A DNA stretch of 47,142 bases from Lutibacter sp. (GCA_030656195.1 JAUSOJ010000094.1:1-47142), one strand, 5' to 3'; positions 37,428-46,179 are shown, counted from the first letter of the stretch. The notes: generated by a model from the letters alone, not told the origin. Made by a program: numbers and translations.

Positions 37428-39005
37428 ATGGCATCAATAAAACCAGCTGAAGTATCAGCAATTTTAAAACAACAATTGGCGGGATTTGAAGCATCAGCTT
37501 CATTGGACGAAGTTGGAACCGTATTGCAAGTGGGTGATGGTATCGCACGTGTTTACGGTTTGGCAAATGTGCAATATGGCGAGCTAGTTGAATTTGAAGA
37601 TGGAATGGAAGGAATGGTACTTAACTTGGAAGAAGACAATGTTGGGGTGGTATTATTGGGTCATTCAAGAGCAATTAAAGAAGGGTCAATTGTAAAACGT
37701 ACCGAAAGAATTGCTTCATTAAAAGTGGGTGAAGGCATCGTTGGCCGTGTTGTAAACACACTTGGAAATCCAATCGACGGAAAAGGGCCAATTCAAGGCG
37801 AAACTTTTGAAATGCCTTTAGAGCGTAAAGCGCCGGGTGTTATTTACCGTGAGCCTGTGACCGAACCATTGCAAACAGGAATTAAAGCGGTTGACGCTAT
37901 GATTCCGGTTGGCAGAGGACAACGTGAGCTTATTATTGGTGACCGTCAAACCGGAAAATCAACGGTTGCAATTGATACCATCATCAATCAAAAAGAATTT
38001 TACGATGCCGGCGTTCCCGTGTATTGTATTTATGTTGCTATTGGCCAAAAAGGATCAACAGTGGCGAATATCGCAAATTTATTTGAAGAAAAAGGCGCAA
38101 TGGCTTATACCACAATTGTGGCTGCCAACGCTTCTGACCCTGCTTCCATGCAGGTTTACGCTCCAATGGCAGGTGCTGCAATTGGAGAGTATTTTAGAGA
38201 TACCGGCCGTCCTGCGTTAATTGTTTATGATGATTTATCTAAACAGGCAGTTGCTTACCGTGAAATTTCCTTATTGTTACGTCGTCCACCGGGACGTGAA
38301 GCATATCCTGGAGACGTATTTTACTTACACTCCCGTTTGTTGGAACGTGCCGCAAAAGTGATTAATAACGACACGATTGCAGCGCAAATGAATGATGTAC
38401 CGCCTTCATTGGTTGGAAAAATAAAAGGTGGCGGATCTTTAACGGCTTTACCAATTATTGAAACACAAGCAGGTGACGTATCGGCATATATCCCAACAAA
38501 TGTGATTTCTATTACCGACGGACAAATTTTCTTGGAGTCCGATTTGTTTAACTCAGGTGTTCGTCCGGCCATCAACGTAGGTATTTCGGTATCTCGTGTT
38601 GGAGGAAATGCCCAAATTAAATCGATGAAAAAGGTAGCGGGAACTTTAAAATTAGACCAGGCACAATACCGTGAATTGGAAGCGTTTGCAAAGTTTGGAT
38701 CTGATTTGGATGCAGCAACCTTGAATGTAATTGAAAAAGGAAAACGCAACGTTGAAATCTTAAAACAAAATCAGAGTGACCCTTTTAAAGTTGAAGACCA
38801 AATCGCCATTATTTATGCGGGTTCTAAAAACTTGTTGAGAGCGGTTCCTGTTGAAAAAGTAAAGGAATTTGAGCGCGATTTTATTGCTTACTTGAATGCA
38901 AAACACAGAGATGCTTTGGATTTGTTAAAAGCAGGTAAATTAACGGATGAGGTTATTGATACTTTAACCATTGCTGCAAAAGAAATTTCAGCTAAATACG
39001 TTTAA
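37428..39005 (+). CDS. atpA: ATP synthase F1 subunit alpha
   Basis: A 525-residue alpha subunit. The N-terminal beta-barrel is followed by the nucleotide domain with P-loop [14 protein letters not shown] (~residues 170-183), [30 protein letters not shown] and the conserved SVSRVGG. The C-terminal helical domain ends EISAKYV. It forms the non-catalytic half of the head. Catalytic beta (atpD) and epsilon (atpC) are not in this operon, as is usual for Bacteroidota. Confidence 0.97.
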   Translation: MASIKPAEVSAILKQQLAGFEASASLDEVGTVLQVGDGIARVYGLANVQYGELVEFEDGMEGMVLNLEEDNVGVVLLGHSRAIKEGSIVKRTERIASLKVGEGIVGRVVNTLGNPIDGKGPIQGETFEMPLERKAPGVIYREPVTEPLQTGIKAVDAMIPVGRGQRELIIGDRQTGKSTVAIDTIINQKEFYDAGVPVYCIYVAIGQKGSTVANIANLFEEKGAMAYTTIVAANASDPASMQVYAPMAGAAIGEYFRDTGRPALIVYDDLSKQAVAYREISLLLRRPPGREAYPGDVFYLHSRLLERAAKVINNDTIAAQMNDVPPSLVGKIKGGGSLTALPIIETQAGDVSAYIPTNVISITDGQIFLESDLFNSGVRPAINVGISVSRVGGNAQIKSMKKVAGTLKLDQAQYRELEAFAKFGSDLDAATLNVIEKGKRNVEILKQNQSDPFKVEDQIAIIYAGSKNLLRAVPVEKVKEFERDFIAYLNAKHRDALDLLKAGKLTDEVIDTLTIAAKEISAKYV

Positions 39006-39010
39006 AAGAT

Positions 39011-39066
39011 TTTAGTATTGAGTATTGAGATGATAGTGTTCTCTCAATACTGAATACTCAGTACTA
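39011..39066. repeat. Inverted repeat between atpA and atpG
   Basis: TTTAGTATTGAGTATTGAGA (39011-39030) is complementary, with a small insertion, to sequence running 39041-39066 that begins TCTCAATAC and ends CAGTACTAAA. The hairpin has no T tract, so it looks like a dispersed intergenic repeat or mRNA processing site more than a terminator. It fills the 75-bp gap. Confidence 0.55.
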
Positions 39067-39080
39067 AAAACCAAAAATAA

Positions 39081-39947
39081 ATGGCAAACTTAAAAGAAAT
39101 ACGAAACAGAATTACATCCATTGGTTCAACCATGCAAATTACCAGTGCCATGAAAATGGTATCGGCTGCAAAGTTGAAAAAAGCACAAGATGCAATTACA
39201 CAAATGCGTCCGTATGCCAATAAGTTAACGGAACTTTTACAAAGTTTAAGCGCTACTTTGGAAGATGATATTGAAAATGTTTATGCCGAACAAAGAACCG
39301 TTTCAAAAGTGTTGATTGTTGCGATTACTTCAAACAGAGGTTTGTGTGGCGGATTTAATTCTTCTGTGATTAAAGGCTCTGTAAAACATATTGAAGACCA
39401 TTACCAAGGGAAACAGGTTGATATTTTATCAATTGGAAAGAAAGGATATGATATTTTGTCGAAGAATTTTAATGTTATTGAAAAACATAACGAAATATAC
39501 GACGATTTAACCTTTAACAATGTTGCCGAAATTGCGGAGAGCATTATGGAATTGTTTGCCAAAGGGAAATACGATAAAATTGAATTGGTTTACAACCGTT
39601 TTAAAAATGCAGCCACGCAAATATTAACTTTTGAGCAATTTTTGCCCGTTGAACTTGTTGAAGTTGAAGGCAAAATGAATGTAAGCACCGATTATATTTT
39701 TGAACCAAACAAGGCTGAAATCATATTGCAATTAATTCCGAAATCGTTAAAAACACAGTTGTATAAAGCCATAAGAGATTCTTACGCTTCAGAACACGGA
39801 GCTCGAATGACAGCGATGCATAAAGCAACCGACAATGCAACCGAATTGCGTGATGATTTAAAATTGATGTACAACAAAGCACGTCAGGCCGCCATCACCA
39901 GCGAGATATTAGAAATTGTTGGAGGCGCTGAGGCTTTGAACAATTAG
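39081..39947 (+). CDS. atpG: ATP synthase F1 subunit gamma
   Basis: A 288-residue central-shaft subunit. N-terminal helix MANLKEIRNRITSIGSTMQI and TSAMKMVSAAKLKKAQ are diagnostic. The Rossmann-like domain carries ITSNRGLCGGFN. The C-terminal helix (SEHGARMTAMHKATDNA, EILEIVGGAEALNN) ends at TAG 39945-39947. The DNA that encodes the last six residues is repeated twice downstream in frame (see the 51-bp repeat). The atp operon ends here. Confidence 0.96.
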   Translation: MANLKEIRNRITSIGSTMQITSAMKMVSAAKLKKAQDAITQMRPYANKLTELLQSLSATLEDDIENVYAEQRTVSKVLIVAITSNRGLCGGFNSSVIKGSVKHIEDHYQGKQVDILSIGKKGYDILSKNFNVIEKHNEIYDDLTFNNVAEIAESIMELFAKGKYDKIELVYNRFKNAATQILTFEQFLPVELVEVEGKMNVSTDYIFEPNKAEIILQLIPKSLKTQLYKAIRDSYASEHGARMTAMHKATDNATELRDDLKLMYNKARQAAITSEILEIVGGAEALNN

Positions 39948-40077
39948 GCGAACGATAGAGAGCCAAATTTTACAAAGGCTGAGGCTTTGAACAATTAGGC
40001 GAACGATAGAGAGCCAAATTTCCCAAAGGCGGAAGCCCTTAATAATTAGGAGAAGCTAAACTAGAATTCTACCAAAA
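39927..40077 (+). repeat. 51-bp tandem repeat covering the 3' end of atpG
   Basis: Three units start at 39927, 39978 and 40029. Units 1 and 2 share their first 44 bases exactly. Unit 3 is diverged. The period is 17 codons and the frame of atpG is kept. Each unit reads AEALNN then TAG, and the intervening text reads ANDREPNF(T or P)K. In unit 3 the AEALNN codons differ from unit 2 at six bases, and all six are silent. The gene product stops at the first TAG. Confidence 0.85.
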
Positions 40078-40098
40078 ATTCATTTTATAAAAATTTGT

Positions 40099-40134
40099 AA
40101 AAAGAGTTTATCCACTTCGGATAAACTCTTTTTT
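40099..40134 (+). terminator. Intrinsic terminator of the ATP synthase operon
   Basis: AAAAAGAGTTTATCC (40099-40113) pairs with GGATAAACTCTTTTT (40119-40133) around a 5-nt loop and ends in a T run. It sits 150 bp after atpG, beyond the 51-bp repeat. Confidence 0.85.
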
Positions 40135-40178
40135 AGTTTGGCATTCAATTTGCAAACTCACAATAAAACAAACCAATG

Positions 40179-40640
40179 ATGAAAAAATTTATAGGTATAG
40201 GATTAGTTACTGCATTGAGTATTGCACTTTTTAGTTGTGTCACTTCAAAAGTAAAAGCGCAAAACCAACATCCTTTTAAGGTATTGGAAGCGACTTATGT
40301 AAACAGTGTTGGTGAGCAACCTGACTTGGTTGAAACTACTATTAAAATCTCCATCAATAATAAGGAAATTCAATTAGACACTGTGTATTTCAGAAATCAT
40401 AAAGCACCCTTAAAACTTGTGGATAGCACTAAAAACTCCATTTTTTTGGGAAGTTTTATAACATCAACAATACTGCACGACTATATTTTACACAGCGATC
40501 CAAAACAGGAATTTGGAAATAAACCACCAGTAACAGTTTCAAAATTGCCTTTTGAAATTAAAGACAATGAAGCTGTTGTGAGTTATTTTTATAAAGACAA
40601 AATCCATTATTACAAAATTTTGGAAGTGAAGGAGGAATAA
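40179..40640 (+). CDS. Lipoprotein of unknown function
   Basis: A ~153-residue protein with a lipoprotein signal (KKFIGIGLVTALSIALFSC), so it should be anchored in the inner or outer membrane. The mature part (~133 residues) is predicted to be beta-rich, with alternating hydrophobic residues (VLEATYVNSVG, TTIKISINNKEIQL, YFYKDKIHYYKILEVKEE). I do not recognise a family. It is monocistronic, downstream of the atp terminator. Two adjacent ATGs (40176, 40179) exist. The second leaves the shorter, usual signal peptide. Confidence 0.75.
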   Translation: MKKFIGIGLVTALSIALFSCVTSKVKAQNQHPFKVLEATYVNSVGEQPDLVETTIKISINNKEIQLDTVYFRNHKAPLKLVDSTKNSIFLGSFITSTILHDYILHSDPKQEFGNKPPVTVSKLPFEIKDNEAVVSYFYKDKIHYYKILEVKEE

Positions 40641-40786
40641 GTCGGGAGTCCGAAGACCGAAGTCAGAAGTTTTGAAAGTCGGGAGCCGGAAGTCCGAAGC
40701 ACGAAGTTTTGAAAGTAGGGAATTTTCAGCTGTACGACTCTTTTGACCGCACGACCGCAAGACCTTTTTCACTGCACGACTAAAAT
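40641..40786. repeat. Tandem 37-bp repeats and GCACGAC iterations
   Basis: Two 37-bp units (40641-40677 and 40678-40714) begin GTCGGGAG and end AGTTTTGAAA. A partial third begins GTAGGG. The following ~65 bp carry iterations of a GCACGAC-like heptamer (TGTACGACTC, CCGCACGACC, CTGCACGACT). It separates two convergent genes, so it could hold their terminators, but no stem with a T tract is visible. Confidence 0.7.
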
Positions 40787-41764
40787 CTATAAATCTTCAG
40801 CATAAACCAAACCAATCTCTTTTCTTACAGCATCCAATAAAGTAATAAGTTCCAGGCTGTTTTGGTGTGACCATAAAGGGCTTTCAGAGAGGTTCTTTTG
40901 CAAAGATTCATTGCATTCAATAATTTGATGTACAAAGCCAGTTCCCATAATCGGCAATAAAAATTTCTCTTCCTCTTTGCCTTTAACCAAGGAAAAAGAA
41001 CTTGCTTCGTTCCATGGATTGTCGATTATAATTTCTCCTAAAGTGCCGCTTATTTTAGCCTCTCTTTTTGAGTTTGAGTTAAAGCTGCTAAAAAGTACCG
41101 CCTGCGCATTTTTATAATCAAAAATAATAGACACTTGCGAATCGGCACCCGATTCAAAAAAATGGGCCTTGGCTATAATCTTGTCGGGCATTCCTAAGAT
41201 CAAATACGCCAAAAATATAGGATAAATGCCAATATCAAGTATTGATCCACCGCCCAATTCCTTGTCGTAAATACGTTGAATTGAAGGATGAGCCTTGAAG
41301 GAAAAATCGGCATTTAGATACTTTATTTCGCCAATTTCGCCATTCTCAACAAGGTTTTTTATTTTTTTTATGGCAGGCAAAAACCGTGTCCAAAGCGCTT
41401 CCATTAAAAATGTATTGTTATTTTTGGAGGCTTCAATCATCTTAAAAACTTGGTGTTTGTTTATGGCAAAAGGCTTTTCACACAACACCGCTTTTTTATG
41501 TTCCAAAGCTAAAATGGCAATTTGTGCATGGCTGTTATGTGGTGTTGCGATATACACAATATCAATAAATTTAACCTGCAACAATGCTTCATAAGTACCA
41601 TAAAACTTTTTTGAACGATAATTTGTCGCAAACACTTCGGCTTTAGCCAAATCTCTTGATGCAACAGCCTCTAATTCAGCAGTATCCAATAACAATAAAT
41701 TGTTCGCAAATTTTTGGGCGATTTTGCCCAGTCCAATAATTCCCCATTTAATTTTTGTGCTCAA
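40787..41764 (-). CDS. Gfo/Idh/MocA-family oxidoreductase
   Basis: A 325-residue NAD(P)-dependent dehydrogenase. The Rossmann motif WGIIGLGKIAQKFANNL is at the N-terminus, and the family signature AVLCEKPFAIN (with Glu-Lys-Pro) is at ~95. The C-terminal alpha/beta domain includes LGGGSILDIGIYPIFLAYLI. It resembles trans-1,2-dihydrobenzene-1,2-diol dehydrogenase-like members that act on sugars or cyclic diols. The substrate is unknown. It is transcribed convergently with the preceding lipoprotein gene. Confidence 0.9.
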   Translation of the reverse strand: MSTKIKWGIIGLGKIAQKFANNLLLLDTAELEAVASRDLAKAEVFATNYRSKKFYGTYEALLQVKFIDIVYIATPHNSHAQIAILALEHKKAVLCEKPFAINKHQVFKMIEASKNNNTFLMEALWTRFLPAIKKIKNLVENGEIGEIKYLNADFSFKAHPSIQRIYDKELGGGSILDIGIYPIFLAYLILGMPDKIIAKAHFFESGADSQVSIIFDYKNAQAVLFSSFNSNSKREAKISGTLGEIIIDNPWNEASSFSLVKGKEEEKFLLPIMGTGFVHQIIECNESLQKNLSESPLWSHQNSLELITLLDAVRKEIGLVYAEDL

Positions 41765-41866
41765 AGTATTAAAATTTAGATGATTAAAATCGATATAAAT
41801 GTAGTTAAATTTTATTTGGCACAGAATTTGAATTTCATATGAAATAACACAAAATACCGATTGATT

Positions 41867-42793
41867 ATGAAGACAATAAAATTACTTTTAGGAACGCTGG
41901 TTATCGGAATGTCGTTCGCTTCCTGTATTGTTGACAACAGCATTGATGAACCTTATTATGTTTCACTTGAAGAAGTTGTGACAGCAAATGATTTGTGGTA
42001 CATAGATTACAATAATACGACTGGCGCAGGAGATGTTCCATTTTTATCGAAAGCCTTCACCATCTCATTTATAAACGGAAAAGTTTATGCCAATAACAAT
42101 TTGGTGGGAATTGGATCTGTAGGAAATGGATACGGTATTCAAATCGGTTTTTACGATACGTTTGACGGGAGTTTAAAAATAAGTCATAACTTAGATGGAT
42201 ATTACAATTTTGATGTCATTCAATTGTCGGTAAACAATATAAAATTACGAGATAATTACAATAAAGTCACCTATAATTTATTGGGATATCAAAAATCCAC
42301 TTTTAATTATGACCAGGTTTTTTATGACAATATTGAATATTTTTTACAGGAATACCGCGCCTGGGAAAAAACCTATACAAGCGCTGCAGGTACAGTAAAT
42401 GCTTTTGATTATGAGAATTTTTTAAAATTCACCCCAGAAAATTTAACAACATTTTATTCGTCCAAAGACAATGTTGGCACACCTATTGCTAATATATATT
42501 GGGATTATGTGGGAGATTATGTGGTGGCCAATGTTCAAGGATATGACAATCTAAAAATTTTAACATTAGATTATGATAATCTGGACAATGAAAAGTTTGA
42601 GCTCACCGTTATTAATGATGGAAAGATTAGTTTGTATCATATAGCTTCTGGCACAACATATCAGTTTACCGGAAGGGGTTACATACAGTACTTAAAACCA
42701 AGTTCAAGTTTGGCAAAAAGCGCCACAGGCGATGAAGGCAGAGCAAGAACAAAAGTATTTAGAGAAACAGAAATTAGAAGAAATTTAAAATAA
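41867..42793 (+). CDS. Lipoprotein of unknown function
   Basis: A ~308-residue protein with a lipoprotein signal (KTIKLLLGTLVIGMSFASC) and an acidic mature N-terminus (IVDNSIDEPYYVSLEE). The rest is rich in Tyr, Asn and Asp with short beta-type repeats (GDYVVANVQGYDNLKILTLD). The last ~35 residues are basic and contain many Ser, Lys and Arg. I find no recognised domain. It is monocistronic and followed by a clear terminator. The second ATG (41867) is used because it gives the usual MKT signal start. Confidence 0.75.
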   Translation: MKTIKLLLGTLVIGMSFASCIVDNSIDEPYYVSLEEVVTANDLWYIDYNNTTGAGDVPFLSKAFTISFINGKVYANNNLVGIGSVGNGYGIQIGFYDTFDGSLKISHNLDGYYNFDVIQLSVNNIKLRDNYNKVTYNLLGYQKSTFNYDQVFYDNIEYFLQEYRAWEKTYTSAAGTVNAFDYENFLKFTPENLTTFYSSKDNVGTPIANIYWDYVGDYVVANVQGYDNLKILTLDYDNLDNEKFELTVINDGKISLYHIASGTTYQFTGRGYIQYLKPSSSLAKSATGDEGRARTKVFRETEIRRNLK

Positions 42794-42843
42794 AGTTTGG
42801 TTAGTTGATTTTTGGTTGGTTATTTATAATAACCAATTGAGTT

Positions 42844-42874
42844 AGCCGCTCCCTCATCGGGGCGGCTTTTTTTT
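42844..42874 (+). terminator. Intrinsic terminator after the unknown lipoprotein gene
   Basis: AGCCGCTCC (42844-42852) pairs with GGGGCGGCT (42859-42867) with one G-U pair, a 6-nt loop and a following run of T residues to 42874. The GC-rich stem in AT-rich surroundings is convincing. Confidence 0.88.
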
Positions 42875-42903
42875 GTACCTTTATGGTTTGAAAAACAAAA
42901 CAA

Positions 42904-43659
42904 ATGAACCACAAAACAGCTTTTATTACAGGAGCAACTTCAGGAATAGGAAAAGCAACCGCGCAACTTTTTGCAAAAAACAACATACGTTTGGTGCTCT
43001 GTGGCCGCCGTGGAGATCGGCTTGAGCAATTAAAAGATGAGCTGAGCCAAGTTACCCAGGTCACTACTTTGAAATTTGAAGTAAGCAATAGAGAAGCGGT
43101 TTTTAATGCCATTGCATCACTGCCAGATGAATTTAAAAAAATTGATATTCTGATAAATAACGCAGGAAATGCACACGGATTAAGTGCTATTCAGGATGGA
43201 GATATGGACGATTGGGATGCGATGATTGATATCAACGTAAAAGGTTTACTATATGTGTCTAGAGCAATTCTTCCCCAAATGGTGGAACGAAATGATGGCT
43301 TTGTAGTAAATATAGGCTCCATTGCCGGCAAAGAAGTATATCCTAACGGAAATGTGTATTGCGCTTCAAAATACGCTGTAAATGCTTTAAATAAAGCAAT
43401 GCGAATGGATTTAAACCAGCATAATATTCGCGTTTCGGCCATTCATCCGGGCGCGGTGGAAACCGAGTTTTCGGAAGTTCGTTTTAAGGGCGATAAAGAA
43501 AAGGCAAAAAACGTTTATAAAGGATTTAAAGCGCTGCAGCCAGAAGACATTGCCGATATTATTTACTTTGTGGTTACGCGGCCTTACCATGTTAACATAG
43601 AAGATTTAATAGTCTATCCAACGGCGCAGGCAAGTGCCACTATATTGAACCGGGAATGA
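42904..43659 (+). CDS. SDR-family NAD(P)-dependent oxidoreductase (YdfG-like)
   Basis: A 251-residue short-chain dehydrogenase. TGATSGIGKATAQLF is the cofactor motif, NNAG (ILINNAGNAHG) follows at ~90, and the catalytic Ser, Tyr and Lys are in NIGSIAGKEVYPNG and YCASKYAV. HPGAVETEFSEVRFKGD at ~180-195 matches the YdfG/3-hydroxy-acid (serine, 3-hydroxypropionate) branch. Arg in GRRGDRL after the first motif favours NADP. The AlbA_2 gene starts 10 bp downstream. Confidence 0.9.
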   Translation: MNHKTAFITGATSGIGKATAQLFAKNNIRLVLCGRRGDRLEQLKDELSQVTQVTTLKFEVSNREAVFNAIASLPDEFKKIDILINNAGNAHGLSAIQDGDMDDWDAMIDINVKGLLYVSRAILPQMVERNDGFVVNIGSIAGKEVYPNGNVYCASKYAVNALNKAMRMDLNQHNIRVSAIHPGAVETEFSEVRFKGDKEKAKNVYKGFKALQPEDIADIIYFVVTRPYHVNIEDLIVYPTAQASATILNRE

Positions 43660-43669
43660 GGTAAAAGCA

Positions 43670-44809
43670 ATGATTAACAAGCGACTTTTAATAAAAAATT
43701 TGTTGGCCCACAACGATGAAAATAGCTTTTACGACAAGAAGCTGAAAATTTCATTGGAACATAAAGAGGGGAAAGCAAAATTTTTGAAAATCGTTTGCGC
43801 ATTGGCAAATTCGAATCCGGAAAACAACTCATATATCGTAATTGGTGTTGATGATCAGTCAAACCAAATTGAAGGCGTCGATTTTTTTGACGACAGCAAG
43901 ATTCAAAATCTAATGAATTCTTATTTTAACAATCCGCCAAAAATTCAATACGAAAATATTCCATTTCCACGATTGCAAAAGCACAAAGTTGTTGGTTTGG
44001 TCACCATTCATCCTTCAAAAAAAATTGCTTCGCTGAATAAAAATATTTGGAAATATGTTAACGGAACCATTTTTTACAGAAGGGGCAGCAACTCCTTATC
44101 AACGTTGGGAAATTTTGAAATTACAGAATCGAACAAAGACATTGTTGAAGCCATAGAAAAAAACGCCAGCAACAATATTCAGCTCACTTTAGACGGCGTT
44201 TTTGATTTTGTCAACCGTCACAAAAAAGCGTATCACCCAACTTATAAAGTTTTTAATGAGCAAATTGTGCTGTGCTGGGCCGGCGAAAAAAGAGTGGTGA
44301 AAGGTGCTACTTTTTATTCACGCGTTGATATTGAACTGATTAACGAGCAAGTTCGTTTGTTTTATTCGGCTTTGGATGACGTTAAAATTGAATTCGACAA
44401 AAACTCCTTTCGAATTACGGAGTTTGTTTATTTGGGCCTGAAAAAATCCTTCGATTATTATCCCTTGGAAAAAACAGTGATTCATTTCAAAGAAAACGGA
44501 AAATATAACATCGTGAGTGAGCTGTTATTTGATCCGCCACAGTTTGATAAAAAATTATTGCATCACGTATTTAACAGTTGCAATGCTATTTTAGAAAAAC
44601 TAAAAAAGAACTTGCCGCTAACGGAAATTGAATTGACAGATGTTCAGGAAATGCCCACCTATTATTTAATTTGTGTTTTAAATAAAATTCCGAATGCTTA
44701 TATAAAGCTAAAGGAATCGGAACTTTTGCTTAAAAATTTGGAAGACAAAACCGGATACATCAAATACAAAGAAGCGGTTAGAGTTCTCAGAAAAGTGAAG
44801 TATAGTTAA
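43670..44809 (+). CDS. AlbA_2/Schlafen-like ATP-binding protein
   Basis: A 379-residue protein with an N-terminal AlbA_2 (divergent AAA/Schlafen-like) domain, visible from EHKEGKAKFLKIVCALANSN through SYIVIGVDDQSNQIEGVDF to YRRGSNSL (about residues 30-145). The C-terminal ~230 residues match no domain I recognise. Proteins of this type are often annotated as transcriptional regulators or putative DNA-binding proteins, but the function is not established. It starts 10 bp after the SDR gene, so the two are very likely cotranscribed. It converges with dgt. Confidence 0.8.
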   Translation: MINKRLLIKNLLAHNDENSFYDKKLKISLEHKEGKAKFLKIVCALANSNPENNSYIVIGVDDQSNQIEGVDFFDDSKIQNLMNSYFNNPPKIQYENIPFPRLQKHKVVGLVTIHPSKKIASLNKNIWKYVNGTIFYRRGSNSLSTLGNFEITESNKDIVEAIEKNASNNIQLTLDGVFDFVNRHKKAYHPTYKVFNEQIVLCWAGEKRVVKGATFYSRVDIELINEQVRLFYSALDDVKIEFDKNSFRITEFVYLGLKKSFDYYPLEKTVIHFKENGKYNIVSELLFDPPQFDKKLLHHVFNSCNAILEKLKKNLPLTEIELTDVQEMPTYYLICVLNKIPNAYIKLKESELLLKNLEDKTGYIKYKEAVRVLRKVKYS

Positions 44810-44826
44810 AGGTTAAAATTCTTTTT

Positions 44827-44864
44827 AAAGGATAAATAAATGATGAATTATCCCTTTAATTTTT
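44827..44864. terminator. Possible bidirectional terminator between the AlbA_2 and dgt genes
   Basis: AAAGGATAA (44827-44835) can pair with TTATCCCTTT (44848-44857) with one bulged base. T-rich sequence lies on both sides. The loop is 12 nt and part of the stem is the end of dgt, so the call is weak. Confidence 0.3.
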
Positions 44865-46179
44865 TGAACAATTCCAGCGCATAACCATCGGTTAAACTTG
44901 CCACATAACCGCAAATGGATAAAATTCTTAAATACAGGTTTTCTTTTGGTTCCTGCAGACTTTCGGGCAACAAGTTCAAAATTAATTTATCGTAATTTGT
45001 CAATGAATTTTCAAATTTTCGGTTGCTTGCAGATACAAAAACATCCAGTAACGTGGCAATTACGTTATAGCCAACCAATTCTTTTTCAATGACTTCCCTG
45101 CTTTTATATATTTTTTCAACGCTAAGTTTAATGATGTCATTTATTTGTGCTTCATAAACACATTTATCCAATAGGGAATGTGGATATTCCCCTTTTAAAA
45201 TAATTTCCTCCTGCTTTAAAAAAACATTGGCCGCTTCATTGATCAGATTTCCGATGGCCAAGGCGCGGAGGTAACTTAAACGGTCTTTTTTAAATTGCAA
45301 TTGATGGTATTTTTTGGTGTCGATGGTGTCTTTTACCAGTTTTATCAAATATTCGAGCGCAAAATCTTCTTCAATCAATCCAAGGTTGATGCCGTCTTCA
45401 AAGTCGATGATGGTATAACAAATATCATCGGCGGCTTCAACCAAATAAGCCAAAGGATGCCTGTGATAAGTTGAGTTTCCGCTTTTTGAAGCAAGTCCCA
45501 ATTCATTAGCGACGTCTTCAAAACAAGGAACTTCCGACTGGAAAATGCCGTATTTTTTATCGGCTACATGCGTGGTTGGTTTTTTTGGCAGCGACTCTTT
45601 TGGATATTTTATAAAAGTGCCCAATGTGGCGTATGACAGTCGCAAACCACCTTCCATGCCGGATTTGCTTTCGGTTAAAATTCTGAAACCGTTGGCGTTT
45701 CCTTCAAAATCGACCAAATCTTGCCATTGTTTTTTGGTAAGATTTTTTTCATATTGCTGTCCGTTTCCGTGTTTAAAATATTCTCCGATGGCTTTTTCGC
45801 CGCTATGGCCAAAAGGCGGATTTCCAATATCGTGCGCCAAAGCAGCAGTAGCCACAATAGCGCCAAAATCGTTCATGGTAAAACCTTGTTCCACCAAATC
45901 GGGTCTGTTTTTTAGGATTTGTTCGCCAACTCTTCTGCCTAAAGAACGCGCCACAACGCTTACTTCCAAACTGTGGGTAAGTCGCGTATGCACAAAATCG
46001 GTTTTTGAAAGCGGCACTACCTGCGTTTTATCCTGCAAACTTCTGAAGGAATCGGAAAAAATAATTCGGTCATAATCCACTTCAAAACCCAATCGGGTTT
46101 CGTCTTGGTCTTTGCGCAGACGTATTTGTGTATCACCAAATCTTTTGAGCGACAATAATTGGCTCCAGTTCATACCCAT
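44848..46179 (-). CDS. dgt: Deoxyguanosinetriphosphate triphosphohydrolase
   Basis: A 443-residue HD-domain enzyme that cleaves dGTP (or other dNTPs in the wider family) to nucleoside and triphosphate. The N-terminal substrate region is DYDRIIFSDSFRSLQDKTQV, followed by HTRLTHSLEVSVVARSLG. The HD motif is ALAHDIGNPPFGHSGEKAI, and LVEAADDICYTIIDFEDGI completes the site. Length agrees with the flavobacterial type-1 dGTPases. It acts on cytoplasmic nucleotide pools. Confidence 0.94.
   Translation of the reverse strand: MGMNWSQLLSLKRFGDTQIRLRKDQDETRLGFEVDYDRIIFSDSFRSLQDKTQVVPLSKTDFVHTRLTHSLEVSVVARSLGRRVGEQILKNRPDLVEQGFTMNDFGAIVATAALAHDIGNPPFGHSGEKAIGEYFKHGNGQQYEKNLTKKQWQDLVDFEGNANGFRILTESKSGMEGGLRLSYATLGTFIKYPKESLPKKPTTHVADKKYGIFQSEVPCFEDVANELGLASKSGNSTYHRHPLAYLVEAADDICYTIIDFEDGINLGLIEEDFALEYLIKLVKDTIDTKKYHQLQFKKDRLSYLRALAIGNLINEAANVFLKQEEIILKGEYPHSLLDKCVYEAQINDIIKLSVEKIYKSREVIEKELVGYNVIATLLDVFVSASNRKFENSLTNYDKLILNLLPESLQEPKENLYLRILSICGYVASLTDGYALELFKKLKG

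Noticed and set aside
39948-40049. Translation of atpG continuing through TAG to give a longer protein
   Set aside because: TAG is a normal stop in flavobacteria and no recoding signal or pyrrolysine gene is visible. I list the repeat as a finding, but the annotated product stops at 39947.
39927-40077. CRISPR array
   Set aside because: There are only three adjacent units with no unique spacers of constant size and no cas genes. It is a simple tandem duplication of a gene end.
37428-40134. Loss of ATP synthase beta and epsilon subunits
   Set aside because: In Bacteroidota these genes are usually in a separate atpDC locus, so their absence here is not evidence of loss.
45545-46075. 176-codon open frame on the plus strand opposite dgt
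   Set aside because: It lies wholly inside dgt, which has all family motifs. The frame has Ser/Cys/Pro-rich shadow composition and no recognisable domain.
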